Origin: Adineta vaga
Taxonomy: Eukaryota > Rotifera
Direction of reading: 5' to 3'
Length of the DNA: 64,000 bases
Assembly (NCBI GenBank): GCA_021613535.1
Contig: CP075494.1
Coordinates: 14,136,001 to 14,200,000, forward strand
The translations under genes and the position numbers were made by a program. Numbering within the stretch: position 1 is the first letter of the stretch; each line of letters begins with the position of its first letter. Positions 1 through 12,870 of the stretch are shown in pieces. The notes beneath the pieces were generated by a model. The model had not been told where the DNA came from. It did no database searches and saw only the letters and a list, made by a program, of their open reading frames with translations.

Positions 1-11
1 TTTCTTTTCAG

Positions 12-1240
12 GTGGTTTATCAAAAGAATTCTTTCAATTAATCACAGAACAAATCTTCAGTCCTGAATATGGTAAAATTTTCATTGAAATTCTTCATGAA
101 AAATCTCGTCTGTTCTAGGAATGTTTATGGCTGATCCAGAAACACGTTCGCTATGGTTTAATCCTTCCGCACCGGAAGATCTCGAACGGGAATATACATT
201 GATTGGCATGTTATTAGGTTTAGCCATTTATAATTCGATTATTCTTGATATTAAATTTCCACCTGTTCTTTATCGGAAATTAATGGGTAAAATTGGTACT
301 TTTGAAGATCTTGAAACATCACATCCAGTAAGAATTTAATCATATAGTATCTCTTCTTACTATACGTTTTTGATTTAGACAATTTACCAAAGTTTAAAGA
401 AACTTTTATCTTTTGATGAATTACAAGAGAATATGACTGTTGAAGATGCATTTGGTCAAACATTTCAAATTGGTATTACAGATGCGACAGGATCACGTGT
501 TATATTTGATTTAAAAGAAGGCGGTGATTCTATTCCAGTGACTAGTGCTAATCGAGAGGTTAGTTGAGAAAAGAAAACGTTTTTCTTTCATAAATCTTTT
601 CCTCTTTGATTTATAGGAATTCGTACGTCTTTACGTTGATCTTGTTCTAAATAAAAGTGTAGAAAAACAATTTCATCCATTCTTTCACGGTTTTCTATTA
701 GTAACACGTGACAGTTCATTACGGAAACTTTTTCGACCTGATGAAATCGAATTACTCGTTGCTGGTAGTCAAGTTTTAGATTTCGATCAACTTGCTTCAG
801 CTGCTGAATATGATGGTGGTTATACCAAAGATAGTCCAACAATTAAGTGCGTTTCTTCTTTCAAATGGTTAGATTTCATATTTCAATAAACAAACTTTTT
901 CTCTTGATTTAGAAATTTTTGGAATGCCTTGGGAAGTTTTACAGAAGAACAAAAACGAAAATTTCTTCGATTTACGACGGGTAGTGATCGTGCACCGTGA
1001 GTATCATATATACTATAACATTGGCAATAGGTGTAACGTTTTGTTTTGTTTATATTTAGTATCGGTGGTTTAGCACGATTGAAATTGATTATATCTCGAA
1101 ATGGTCCCGATACTGATCGTTTACCAACAGCACATACATGTTTCAATGCTTTTCTTCTTCCTGATTATTCAACTATGGAGAAGTTACGTGAAAAACTTTT
1201 GATTGCAATCAATAATGCAGAAGGATTTGGTTTACTTTGA
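12..1240 (+). CDS. UBE3A: UBE3A-like HECT-type E3 ubiquitin ligase, C-terminal part (5' truncated by window)
   Basis: Final 313 residues of a HECT E3 ligase, which takes ubiquitin from an E2 onto its catalytic cysteine and passes it to lysines of substrates. Exons 12-71, 119-327, 379-558, 617-846, 913-996 and 1060-1240 join in frame. The product covers most of the HECT domain, from the LGLAIYN and YRKLMGK segments of the N-lobe, through [13 protein letters not shown] and EYDGGYT, to the C-lobe with TGSDRAPIGGL and LPTAHTCFN, whose Cys is the ubiquitin-acceptor. It ends in EGFGLL, close to the EGFGML-type terminus of UBE3A/E6AP, and the match to UBE3A is nearly continuous, which separates it from NEDD4 or HERC HECT domains. 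Introns are 47-66 bp. The 5' exons, where a UBE3A zinc-binding AZUL domain would lie, are outside the window. It converges with the minus-strand gene ending at 1660. Confidence 0.93.
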
Positions 1241-1659
1241 AACAAAACAGAGAAAAAAAAAGAAGACTAATAATGAAAAGAACATTGCTGAATTCCTAGT
1301 CGATCTTTTCCTATGTGCTATTCTTGATTTGATGCTCACATACTTCAACATAATTACCTTTGTGTGTGTGTGTGTGTGTATATATCGAATGAGATTTTTT
1401 TCGAGGTATTTTCACATTCACTGTGATATAACTCTTCTTCTGTTTTTTTTTAATATAACTCAGAGTGTACGTGCGTGCGTGAAACGAAATTTAAACTATA
1501 TTAAACGTTGGCAAACATATTCACTTCTTATTGAAACGTTGAATCGAATATTTAAAGTATGAAAATCACTGTCGATAAGAATGATTCGATCAATTAAGTT
1601 TGTACATGTTTTAAATATTAGAGAAAAAAAAACGAAAAGAAATAATCATTTGGTTTATT
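1241..1659. other. 3' intergenic space with (TG)n microsatellite
   Basis: Convergent space between the UBE3A-like gene and the RIIAD1-like gene. It holds a (TG)n tract at about 1361-1379 followed by TA steps. An open frame through this stretch (1203-1562) is low complexity and lies mainly beyond the UBE3A stop, so I regard it as 3' UTR rather than a gene. Confidence 0.6.
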
Positions 1660-2097
1660 TTAACGTTGAAAGATTTTTTCTCCAATAACTTTGATATCTG
1701 AATTAACACTTTCGATTTGTTCATTGATTAGATTTTCTATACGTTTTTCTAACATTGGATGAGTGAAATAACCTTAATTGAAAGAGATTAGTTTGTTTAG
1801 AAAAAGAAAATATAAGAAATCTACCAGCTGCAAATTGACGAATATCACTAGGTTTTTGTAAACAAGCTTGTCGAATGAAATCGCGCATCAATATGTTTAA
1901 TTCCGGATGTTGTTGGAGATACCGTTCATTTTCAATGCGTTTTTTAATCTAAAATAGATGAAGAAGCATTGAACAGAAGTTGATCAAATTAAATCAACCT
2001 TTAGTTCATTAATTTTGATCTGTTGTTCAGGTAATAATGCACCTTCATCATGTTTTTCACTCGAATGTGGTGGATCATCGACTGGTTTAGCATCCAT
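1660..2097 (-). CDS. RIIAD1: RIIa-domain protein, RIIAD1-like
   Basis: Exons on the minus strand are 2097-1999, 1948-1825 and 1772-1660, giving 111 residues, close to vertebrate RIIAD1 (about 92). The core runs from ENERYLQQHPELN through MRDFIRQACLQKP to DIRQFAAGYFTHP, matching the EKYL..H.E and FAA.YFT pattern of the RIIa dimerisation/docking fold found in the regulatory subunits of PKA and in several ciliary proteins. The start at 2097 gives a short charged N-terminus, and the phases of all three exons agree. No catalytic domain is present, so a role as an AKAP-type docking module, possibly in cilia, is inferred from the family. The next gene upstream is divergent (BTB protein). Confidence 0.8.
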
Positions 2098-2901
2098 TTT
2101 TTGTATAACGGTAGAAAAGAAACTTAAAATAGTGAAGAATAGTTTCAATCATACATCAATGGTGATTTTATCAGTGTTGCTTAGCAACCATAAACATCAT
2201 GTTGTAAGAGTTAGAAACAAACAAAAATACATACTTATGAAAGATATGATCAGATCAAATTTCAAGAAAATGTCAAATAATTTCTTAGCATTGTTGCAAA
2301 AATGCGACATCTTGTGGTGACTGCCTATACTATCATGACCATCGGTAATGTTCTTTAATCAATATCGTAAATTAATACTGACTGACATTTTTCGAATACA
2401 ATTCATATATCAATAAAGATTACTTAAAGCCTTAATAACCTTGTTAAAATGACAACTGTTACACATTGATTCATAGGAATCTTTTCATTAGAATTAAATT
2501 AAATCAAGTACTCTCGAATTCATTCGTCCCTTATATCCGATGTATTACATCAATTATTCATATAAGTGTAAATAACAGCTGCTCTATGCTTATTCATTAG
2601 TTGACTCATATATTATTTTTTGTTATGTTCTTAAGCGCATCGCCTTTCAAAGGACACACAAACATTGATAAATTTCTTTTTTTCTTTTTCTTTTCGATTT
2701 CCTTTCCGACGTGTGCGTTCACTTGCGAATACATTTTCTTATTTACCATCGATCAGACTGACGAAGTCGACGTAGTTAAGCAAAAATAAAAGGTAAGGCA
2801 ATGAATAATAGGCATATGGTGTTCGAAATGTTACCTTGTTCTGTCGTTCTTTAAAAGAAAAACACAACATTGTCGTAAAAATTTTTACCTATACGCATTT
2901 C
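2098..2901. other. Divergent intergenic region
   Basis: About 800 bp between two divergently transcribed genes, presumably holding both promoters. AT-rich; open frames here are short and not protein-like. I see no repeat or RNA gene. Confidence 0.5.
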
Positions 2902-4110
2902 ATGGCCTCATCGACACCTGAATTACTTCGTCTCTCATCTATATCACCATCACCATTAGAATATTTTACTGATTCATCTAATACAATTAATACTAAAACT
3001 GATGTTGTTTTAGTTGTTGGACAAGAGAAATTCTATTGTCATCGTTTATTGTTATCATTAGTTTCGCCTGTTTTTGCTCGCATGTTTGACGGACAATTCA
3101 AAGAACATAATGAACGAGAAGTTGTCTTAGATGGGAAATCAAGTGAAGCAGTCCTTGAACTATTAAAATATATTTATCCTCAATTCAATGGTCAGATTAC
3201 TGATGATAATATTGAACATTTTCTTCAATTAGCCGATGAATATATGATTGATCATTTAAAGCAACCATGTAAAGAACTTTTACTGAGACAACTTGGACAA
3301 TTTAAATACGTTTTACTTCCGACAATAGAAAAAATTCTAAAAGTAAACGATCTTTATTGTTTTTTGGTCATGATCTTTATTCAAGGTCTTCTCTTTTAGC
3401 CATCGACTAAATCAAAAGCATTTCATGCCAGTGACTCAGCATTACATTCATCACGAGATAATGATGGTCATTCGTCAGGACATGAAACTTCTAATCGTCG
3501 TCATCTATCACAGCGACCTACTTCAACTTCTCGACATACTCCTACTAAAACAAGTTCAATCTATACTAAACATGGTGATCAACCAGCATCTTCAACGAAT
3601 ACTACTCCACGGCATTTCATCTTTCTTGATAAAACTCGAATGCCTAATTTCTATAATGAACAGAAAACAACTATTCCCTTCACGAATAATGAACTTGAAA
3701 TGTGGCTTCGTCGTTTACGTATTCTTTATCAAATTGATAAAGGTCGAAACTATGGTGAAGTAATCGATTCTATTCTAAGTATTTTACAATTTGTACCTAC
3801 AAATATTCTTGTACCACTTTTACATCCTACAACGGATACGTACGTGATGATAGAAAGTATGCTAAACGATATAAGTCGTGCGCGATTGTATACATTAGAA
3901 GATTGGGCATCGGACGGTGATTCACATCGTTTAGTAGTTTTACCGGAAGCTTATCAAATTTTGGCTGTTAGTAATTTAGTAGCTGCACAAGAAACGATCG
4001 AATTTCATACAAAACTACCTGAGAACGTAGAGTCTTCTTTTCAATCAGTTGTTACTATAACATCTGATCAAGAAGAACCAATTTCATCCCTTGATACAGA
4101 TACTGACTGA
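2902..4110 (+). CDS. BTB/POZ-domain protein
   Basis: Two exons, 2902-3342 and 3400-4110, encode 383 residues. Residues about 33-140 form a BTB/POZ domain: a D-V-V-L-V-V strand, the FYCHRLLLSLVSPVFARMF helix block with the usual H-R-x-x-L-x-x-x-S-P-V-F spacing, then a VLELLKYIYP segment and an ADEYMIDHLKQPCKELL helix. After it comes a serine- and histidine-rich linker (about 150-230) and a C-terminal region that I cannot assign; there is no Kelch, MATH or zinc-finger domain. BTB proteins usually dimerise and often recruit substrates to cullin-3 ligases; that role here is inference. An in-frame ATG exists at 2836, but the one at 2902 sits in a better context (TTC ATG GC). An AATAAA at 4193-4198 is the likely poly(A) signal. 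Confidence 0.82.
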
Positions 4111-4524
4111 ATATTTTTCTCATTTACGTTTTCATTCTATACTGTTTCTTCTCATTATTCTGCACAAATGTTTTCTCTTTGTTATATTCTTCAATAAAAT
4201 TCTTGAAAATATCAATGAACAAAAAAACAATTGAGAATAAATTTGTTTGTCAAACTTTTCTGAGGTCTTAATAATGAAGAAATACGGTCGAATAACAAGA
4301 TCTTTACTATCTATTGTTTTTAAAAAAAAATTTTCTAGAAGATGCGAAGATGGTGGTGAGACACTACAAACTCTCAAGCTTATTGAAGATAAATAAAATA
4401 CTAAGATCTTCATTTATGGTCTCAAAATTCAAAAGCTGAACATTATATTCATTTATCATGCAGTATCTTATTTTATTATAGTAAACAAAAGCAAAATTGT
4501 TTTTCGTTAGACGAACATATAATA
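4111..4524. other. Convergent 3' intergenic space
   Basis: AT-rich spacer between the stop codons of the BTB gene and the FG-GAP gene, with AATAAA at 4193-4198. No further gene seen. Confidence 0.5.
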
Positions 4525-7500
4525 TTAACAGGTTTTCATAACAATATCTATATTTCCATATCCATTGTTAGTAGCAATAATATCTGTTAAACTATCGTTA
4601 TTTACATCGCCAATACCAAGTGCAAATGGATGTGAATCGAAACCAGAAGGAAACATTTGTTGTGTCATAAAACTTCCATTTCCATATCCGAAGAAAACAC
4701 CTATACTATTTGCACCATAACTAGCCACGGCTATATCTGATCGACCATCGTTATTAAAATCGAGTACAGCGACAGAATATGGCTGAGAACGTGAACCGGT
4801 ACCATAAGTCATTTGATTTGAAAATAATCCAGTATTATTAGCCAAAAACACACCGATCGTATTCGTACCAGAATTAGCAACAACAAAATCCCATCGAGTA
4901 TCGTTATTAAAATCACCAATAGCCACCCAACATGGATGAGAACCATTACCAGTTGAATAAATCAATGGTTTCATAAAAGTACCATAACCTGTTCCAAAGA
5001 GTATCATGACATTGTTCGTACCATTATTAGCAACGACAATATCTGATCGAGTATCGTTATCAAAATCTGCAATAGCGATCGAAGTCGGATTAGATGATAT
5101 TCCAGTTGAATAAGCAGGTGCAGCCAAAAAATCGTGATTCTTATATCCAAGAAATACATCTGCATTATTAGTACCAAAACTAGCGACGACGATATCCAGA
5201 CGTCCATCATGATCAAAGTCGTCTACAGCCACATCCCATGGTTGAGAATAATCTCCCGTTGTATAAGTTAATTGACTGAAAAACGATCCATTAACACATC
5301 CGAGAAGAACACCTATATTATTCTGACCATTGTTAGCAACGATGATATCTAATTGATTATCATGATTAACATCAGCAACAAAAATTCCATAGGGTGCAGA
5401 ATTAGGACCAGTAGTAAAAAATTTCAGTTCAAAAGTAATACCATCAGAACGTCCATAAAATACAGCAATACTGTCAGAACCGGAGTTACCGACTGCGATA
5501 TCCATGTAATTATCTTTATTCAAATCGACAATAACGACTGCTCTCGGTTGAGATGAACTACCAGTTGAAAGTTGAATCAGATCAGAAAAAGTTTCATTTT
5601 TACGTCCATAAAATATACTAATAGTACTATCTCCATAATTGGCGATAACTATATCCATATAATCGTCGTCATTCAGATCACCGATTGTAACAGCAACTGG
5701 ATAGGTTTGAATGCCAGTCGAATAGAACACATGATGAGAGAAGTTATGATTTTCGTAGCCATAGAGAATAGATATCTGATGAGAAAATGTAAGAGCAATT
5801 ACAATATCCCATCGAGTATCATTATTGAAATCTGTAACAGCAACGTCTATTGGTCCAGTCTCAGCACCAATATAATATGGCACTCCACCAGCAAATGTAC
5901 CATTACCATATCCAAGAAAAATGATTATATTATCAGTCCAAGAATTAGCAACAATGATATCTGAACGATTGTCATTATTGATATCGAAAAGAATCAATGA
6001 CCATGAACTACTTTTCTTTCCAGTTGAGTATGTCATTTTATTTGAAAAAGTGCCATTACCTAATCCGAGAAAAATGGTAATCGCGTCACTGCCAGCATTG
6101 AGAATAACAAAATCCAAATGACCATCTTCATTAAAATCACTAATTGCTACTGATCGTGGACTTGAACTAGGTCCAGTTTTATATGTTGATTGTCTTTTAA
6201 ATGCTCCAGTATCATATTGCAACAGTGTAAATACATTGTCAGTACCAGCATTAGCAACTACAATATCAGTTATCCTATCATTATTCAAATCACCAACTAG
6301 TATTGACTGAGGAATGGAATTCAATCCAGTTGGATACATATCTGGATGTGTAAAACTACCATTTCCATATCCATGAAGAATTGCAACAGTTTTAGTAGCA
6401 GAATTAGTGACAGTAATATCTAAATAGCTGTCATTATTGAAATAACCCACGGCAAGTGAAGTCGGAAAAGCAAGATCATTTATGGAAAACATTGTCTGTA
6501 TTGGAAATGATCCATTCGTATGTCCTAATAATATTCCTACATTACTCATTTGATAATTAACAAGTGCAATATCGAGTCGATCATCAAGATTGAAATCACC
6601 AAGACCAACACCTCGTGGCTGTGGAGATGATCCAGTTGAATATGTGTTTTCACGTATGCCATTTATATAAGTATATCCAAGAAACACACCTATCGTATTA
6701 CCATTATAATTTGCAACAACAAGATCTAACAAGTTATCGTTGTTAAAATCACCAAAACTAATCCATTGTGGACATGAATTGATACCAGTTGAATAGCTTG
6801 CTGTATTGCCAAATGTTCCATTACCATTCCCTAGTAATACTAATATATTATCGGTCACACAATTAGCAATAGCAATATCAGTTTTGTTGTCATTGTTCCA
6901 ATCTCCCACAGCAATCGAATATGGTCGGGAATTGCTGCCAACTGAATAACTTGCCGTATTAATAAATGTACCATCTCCATTTCCAAGCAAAATAGCAACA
7001 ACACGACTAAAATAAATTAAAACAACTATGTCCAATATATTGTCATCATTAATATCTTCAACAGTAGCACTATATGCTCCAGTGCCAGCAGTAAATAAAT
7101 ATGATATTTGGTCTGAAAAAGTTCCATCACAATATCCTAGAAATATACCTACACCACTCGTTGTATAGTAAACTACGACGATATCCAAGCAACCATCATT
7201 GTTAAAATCATGAACGCTCACCGATCGTGGATTATAACATCCATTTGCGGAAAGAGTTATTTTATCTTCAAATTCACCATCATTGTCACCTAGAAAAATC
7301 TTGAGGTTGTCACTTTCATAATTTGCGACAACAACATCTAATATTTCATCATTATCAAAATCTCCGGTTGCTACAAAATATGGCTTCGATTTATCTCCTG
7401 TCGAATAGGTCGTTTGATTTGAGAAACTTCCATCACCATTTCCAAGAAGTATGCCGATAGTATTCGTTCCAGAATTAGCGACGACAATATCTAATTCATC

Positions 7501-10346
7501 ATCATCATTTAAATAATCAATGGCGAGAGAATATGGAGAGGAATTAATTTCAGTCGAATAGGTCATATATTTATAGAATGTGCCATTACCATTGCCGAGA
7601 AAAATATCTATATTGTCTGACCAATAATTAGCAACGATCAGATCCAAACGTTGGTCATTATTGAGATCTCTAACAATGACACAGATCGAACTCGAAGAAT
7701 CCATCGTTGAAATAGTCTTCTGTGTTGAAAGACTACTATTTCCATATCCAATAAAAATTCCTACTGAACTAGTACCATAGTTTGCAACAGCAATGTCTAA
7801 TCGTCCATCTTTGTTGATATCCCCAATAGCAACTGAACTAGGATTCGAATTGGATCCCGTATCATAATTCACTTGTTCAGAAAAAAGACCATTACCTTTA
7901 CCAAGAAAAACGCCCAGACTGTTGATTTCAAAATTGACAATAACGATATCCAATAAGTTATCATTGCCTATGTCCGCAACAGCGATTGCTCGTAGCCCAG
8001 AACTACCTGTTGAAAGCATCCTTTGCAGCGTAAAAGTACCATCACCATTACCACGTAAGATACCTATGGTACCAGTAGCATAATTGCCAACGATAATATC
8101 AAGTAATTCATCACCGTCTACGTCTCCAAATGCGAGAGATATGGGCCCTGTACTATTTCCAGTTGAATATATTGTCTGTTGTGAGAAATTACTATCACCA
8201 TAGCCAATAAATACACCTACATTACTAGTCCCATAATTAGCAACAGCAATATCAGAATGATTGTCTCCATTGAAATCGCTAACAATGACAGCATTTGGCT
8301 GAGAATTTATACCAGTTGAATAAATCTTTCGATTTGAGAAATATCCATTTCCATCACCAAGAAAAATGCCAATACTATTATTTTTATAGTTGGCAACAAC
8401 GATATCTATCCAATTATCATTATTGAAGTTACCACTAGCAATTGCAATCGGTTGAGAATCAATTCCAGTTGAATAATTCATTGGACCTGCAAACGTACCA
8501 TTTCCATAGTTAAGAAAGATGCCTATATTATTACCCCAATAGTTAGCAACTGCGATATCTGCTCGATTATCATTATTAAAATCGGCACTAATTACTGCAT
8601 ATGGTGAAGAACTCACTCCAATATAGTAAGTTTGTGTACTGGAAAAAGTATCATGATCGTACTTTAGAAATACAGCTATGTTGTTCAGCCGATAGTTAGC
8701 AACGACAATGTCCATTTGATTATCATTATCAAAATCAGCGAAAGCAACTGATCTTATGTCAGAATGAAGACCAGTTGTTTGATAGATTATTTGATTTAAA
8801 AAACTATAGGTTTCAAATGTAAGTATAATATCTAGATAGTTATAGTCATATTCAACAGCAGCAATATCTAAACGTGTATCTTGATTAAAATCACCTGTGG
8901 CAATAAAACGTGGATGGTAGCCAGAGCGAGTGAAAATAATGACTTGATTAGCAAAAATGCCGTCTCCATGTCCAAAAAAGACACCAATATTACCAGCAAT
9001 GTAATTGGCTACGACAATATCAAGTTTATTATCTTTATTGAAATCACCCATGGCTGCACTGGTAGGAAATGATTTTTCACCAGTAGAATATTTAACTAAC
9101 GTTCCAAATGTTCTATTACCAAAATTAAGTATAACACCAATATTGTTTGTACCGGAACAAGTAACAACAATATCCATGTAGGTATCATCATTTAAATAGT
9201 TCATGGCAATAGAATATGGTTGAGAATTGACACCAGTATTAATGATAATTGGATTTTCAAATGATGCATTTCCATATCCGAAAAAGATGCCAATATTATT
9301 AGTACCATGATTAGCAATGACAATATCAAGTTTATCATCTTTATCAAGATCAGTTACAGCAAGTGCATATGGAATAGAATCAAAGCCAGTAGATGTGATT
9401 ATTGAATGAGTAAAAATACCGTAACCATTTCCTAGATGAACACCGATATTATCAGTGCCATAATTAACGACCACTAAATCAACGTATGAATCATTATTAA
9501 AATCATTTGCAGCAATCCATATTGGACGAGATGATCCAGTAGAAAAGGTTATTTGTGATGTGAATGTACCATTGCCAAGTCCAAGAAAGATACCAATATT
9601 ATTTCGACCATAATTTGCTACAGCTATATCAAGATATTGATCATTATTCAAATCAACTACAACAACTGCATATGGCATAGAACCGGAACCAGTAGAATAA
9701 GTTATTTGATTTGAAAATGATTTGCTATCTTTTCGAAAAAAAATACCGATATTATTTGTACCAGAATTGGGAATAATAATATCTGGTAGGCCATCTTTGT
9801 TAAGGTCAGCTACGACAGCAGATTTCGGATACGAATTGGCGCTAATTGAATTTCTTGCTTCTGATTTAATGATGAATGTACAAGTTTTATCTATATAGTA
9901 GAAAAGATGTTTATTATTGTGATAAAACTTTCTCAAATAAACAGATTCATTAATGAACAAAATTTCATTCTAATTGAATTGGTTTTGTTTTATAATGTAT
10001 TATAAAAAATCAATATACCTGGTGGCTTTGGTGATGTATAACAAACTATTAGAATGCCAATGATCATAACGATAGTTGTATAGATTGCAAACATACAAAT
10101 ACCCTTCGTAAAAGTCGAAACCGATGGCAAACAGATTGCTCTAATAATGATAGGTATAAAGTATAAGTGATCTGAATTATAATGAACATACTTATCTCCT
10201 TCCAACCTTACTGTTACATCCATAATGTTATTGTCAATATTCTTTGGACTGATATCAGCTGCAATCGAATGAATTTTGTCAATCATATCTACATGTGTAG
10301 ATTCTTCACGATTGGTACTCTCTATTGTTAAATGTTTATTATTCAT
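4525..10346 (-). CDS. Giant type II membrane protein with 35 FG-GAP/VCBS-like repeats
   Basis: Exon 1 (10346-10019) encodes about 109 residues with a hydrophilic N-terminus and one membrane segment (core FAIYTTIVMIIGILIVCYT) without a signal peptide. Exon 2 (9890-4525) encodes 1,788 residues made almost wholly of 35 tandem units of about 50 residues. Each follows the pattern DFNNDxxxDIVVANxGTNNI, then GIFLGxGNGTF and YSTGxxSxP, i.e. the FG-GAP/VCBS blade with its Dx[DN]xDxxxD calcium-type loop as seen in integrin alpha and many invertebrate surface proteins. The lack of a signal peptide puts the repeats outside the cell as a type II protein. Joining the GTATAT donor at 10018 to the acceptor at 9891 keeps frame; a nearer AG at 9970 would give an immediate stop. 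Total about 1,897 residues, or 1,880 if a candidate 51-nt intron in exon 1 is removed. The function is unknown; adhesion is the usual guess. Confidence 0.85.
10141..10191 (-). other. Candidate 51-nt in-frame intron in FG-GAP gene exon 1
   Basis: Starts GTATGT and ends TTATTAG on the minus strand, has the usual local intron length, and is a multiple of three without a stop. Removal joins GAT AA to A GCA and deletes 17 residues just before the membrane segment. Either reading keeps the frame, so the sequence alone cannot decide. Confidence 0.55.
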
Positions 10347-11312
10347 TAAAATCTTCTTAATCTACAAGTAATATGTAAATATAAAGATATTTTATCAGAA
10401 TACATTTTGTATGTTTATTTTCGACCAATAATAAATATAAATATACAATTTGTTATTGAATACCATGCTTACATGTTTAGTTGTTTAAAAGCAAAAGTAA
10501 AGGCAAGTGTGAAAAGAGAAATGCAAAATCATTATCAAATATGACTTTTTAATTAAAACATGAGTAAACAAATATATTCTCTTGATATATCCATTCATAA
10601 TTATTACCGAAAAACAATTACCTGCTATATTATTCAAATAGAAAAGGGCGGACGTCATGTCACACTTGTTTATATCTTATGTTATGGTTTTTTTTACCTG
10701 CGTAATATTGAAAAAATATAACGATTAGTTTTTTTTCTTCTCATTTAGATTGTATCATATAATATTGACGATCGTGCCGATAGGTCATAGAGTTCGAGTG
10801 AAAGTCTTTAACAAAAATAGTTCAAAGTGACATTGTGATTACAGAAGATCGTTTTGCTTGATCAGTTAGTGAAAATGTAAAGTGTTTAGAAAACTATTGG
10901 TTTTATTGGAGTTTCTTAAGCTTTCTAGATACGAGATCATTATAAAGATCACTGTGACATAATACGAGAACGAAAAATTCGATCAGATATATGAATCAAA
11001 CTAAATATTGAAGTATTTTTTTATTTCCTTGTGATATTGTGAAACTCAGTGAAAATGAAAATGTCTCTTGTTGATCAATAATTATAAATACCTATTTATT
11101 TATCCTCATCAATTTATATATACATATTTTATCTTTGTTACATACGGCAATAGAAAAAACATGAACTAAAGTATTTCAGCGGCCTCTTTTGTCGATGCGT
11201 ACGACATTGTCTCTTGATGTGCCAATAGGAATTCTTCTTACCATTTGCATTGCTTCATTTCTTTTTTTTTGTTTCTCTTATTTGTACATTTTTTCTTTTT
11301 CAATAAACTCTC
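10347..11312. other. Divergent intergenic region
   Basis: Nearly 1 kb of AT-rich DNA between the FG-GAP gene and XRCC1, presumably with both promoters. A long pyrimidine tract lies at about 11250-11300 just ahead of the XRCC1 start. No RNA gene or mobile element seen. Confidence 0.5.
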
Positions 11313-12781
11313 ATGCCATTAATTCATTTAAAAAAAATTCTTTCTTGTTCCAGTGAAGATCAAGTTTGTTCGAATGGAATTCTTTTTAATCAGATCTCTT
11401 ACTTTTGTTCTCTCTTCAGATTCATTGTGCTCAAAACTTACTCAACCCAGATCAATCCAACAAATGGTTCTCATCAAAAAAGCCCGAAGAACGCATCACA
11501 TGTATCATTGAATTCGATAAACCTAGTTGTATTTCTTCAATCGATATCGGTAATAATGGAAGTGCATTTATTGAATTACTAGTTTCCCATTCATCTGCAT
11601 CTAAAACAGATGATTGGACTATGCTTTTACCATCAACTTTATTCATGACGCCGAAAGAATCGCGTACAAATCAAAATAATCAACAGATAAAATCGTTGAA
11701 ATCTTTTCATTTAAATAAAGTAACTTTAAACAAAAAATGGAATCGATTAAAGATTATTTGTGAACAGAAATTTAATCGTGATATTCCATTTGGTTTGAAT
11801 TTTATTAAATTATATTCAAATGATGATCATCAGATTGAAGATGAAACTGATATTGAACAAAAACAAATTCAATTGGAAAGAAAATCAAAAATAACTTCCA
11901 AAGATAATCAAGTAACACTGAAACAATCTAACAGATTTTCTTTTATGAAAAATTATCTTTCTAGAATGATAAAAACACACAGATTATGAAAAATGTTGTT
12001 TTCGTACTTAGTGGCTTTCAAAATCCTTTAAGATCTGAATTACGAAATAAAGCAACCGCAATGGGTGCGATTTATAATGATGATTGGAATGAGAAATGTA
12101 CACATCTTATGTACGATTGAAAATTGAATGCTTTTCTCTATACATGGACTGTATGTTTTTATTTTGAATTCTAGTTTAGCATTTCCAAACACACCGAAAT
12201 TCATACAAGTTCAAAAAGCAGGAAATGGTTTTATTGTCAATCAACAATGGATACTTGATTGTCACAAACAAGATCGATTCCTATCAGAAAGTTCTTATGA
12301 ATTTAGTGAAACAAGAAAACGAAAGAAACAAGATGAAGAAGAATCAATCGAAACAAAAAAACCTCCTATGAAAAAGAAATCATTAAATAAGAAAGAAGAA
12401 AAAGAAGCAAAGAAATTAAAACTTGGTGAATTACCAGACTTTTTTCATGAGAAACATTTCTATGTGTCATATGGTGATTATAATGATAATACTCTTCTCG
12501 ATATAACACGAGTTATTCTGGCTTATGATGGAATTTTGGAAAGACAAATCACTAATGATGTTACATATGTAATTACCAATCGAATGTGGAATCACGATTT
12601 TGAAAAGGTTAGTTGAAGGAAGGGTTTTTGTTTTTATCGAATTTAAAATCTTCCGTATTTGTTTGATATTTAGATTTCGAAATCAAATCCAGAAATCAAT
12701 TTTGTCAATCTTGATTGGATACAAGATTGTCATAATGAAAATCAATTTGTACCAATTCAAACATATTTAATAGTTCCTTAA
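11313..12781 (+). CDS. XRCC1: XRCC1, single-strand-break repair scaffold
   Basis: Five exons (11313-11363, 11420-11911, 11965-12110, 12175-12607, 12674-12781) give 409 residues. The N-terminal domain (about 1-150) shows SIDIGNNGSAFIELLV and the FMTPKESR and WNRLKIICEQ segments of the XRCC1 beta-sandwich that binds DNA polymerase beta. Cys12 and Cys20, which form the regulatory disulfide in the human protein, are both kept although an intron separates them, and so is Pro2. BRCT1 (about 186-270; CTHLILAFPNTPKF, WILDCH) is the poly-ADP-ribose/PARP-binding module in the family. BRCT2 (about 315-405; LPDFFHEKHF, VNLDWIQDC) binds ligase III. The protein is shorter than human XRCC1 (633), mostly in the linkers; the inter-BRCT linker is Lys/Glu-rich. 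It is the first gene of a close-packed cluster with PUF60 and PDSS2. Confidence 0.95.
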
Positions 12782-12870
12782 TATGAACATATTTTGTTTT
12801 GTTATTATAAATAATTTGATGAATTGTTTTTAGATCAATTTACTGTGATGTAGTTAAATCATTTTATTGC

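Noticed and set aside
1203-1562. 119-residue plus-strand frame overlapping the UBE3A stop
   Set aside because: Low-complexity, follows the (TG)n tract and shares the last UBE3A exon in another frame; better seen as 3' UTR.
9958-9970. Nearest AG (9970) as acceptor for the FG-GAP gene's large exon
   Set aside because: With the phase-1 donor at 10018 it gives a TGA stop at once; the acceptor at 9891 restores the frame.
11954-11989. Stop codon at 11989 as the end of a short XRCC1 N-terminal protein
   Set aside because: It lies just past a normal 53-bp intron (11912-11964); splicing continues directly into BRCT1.
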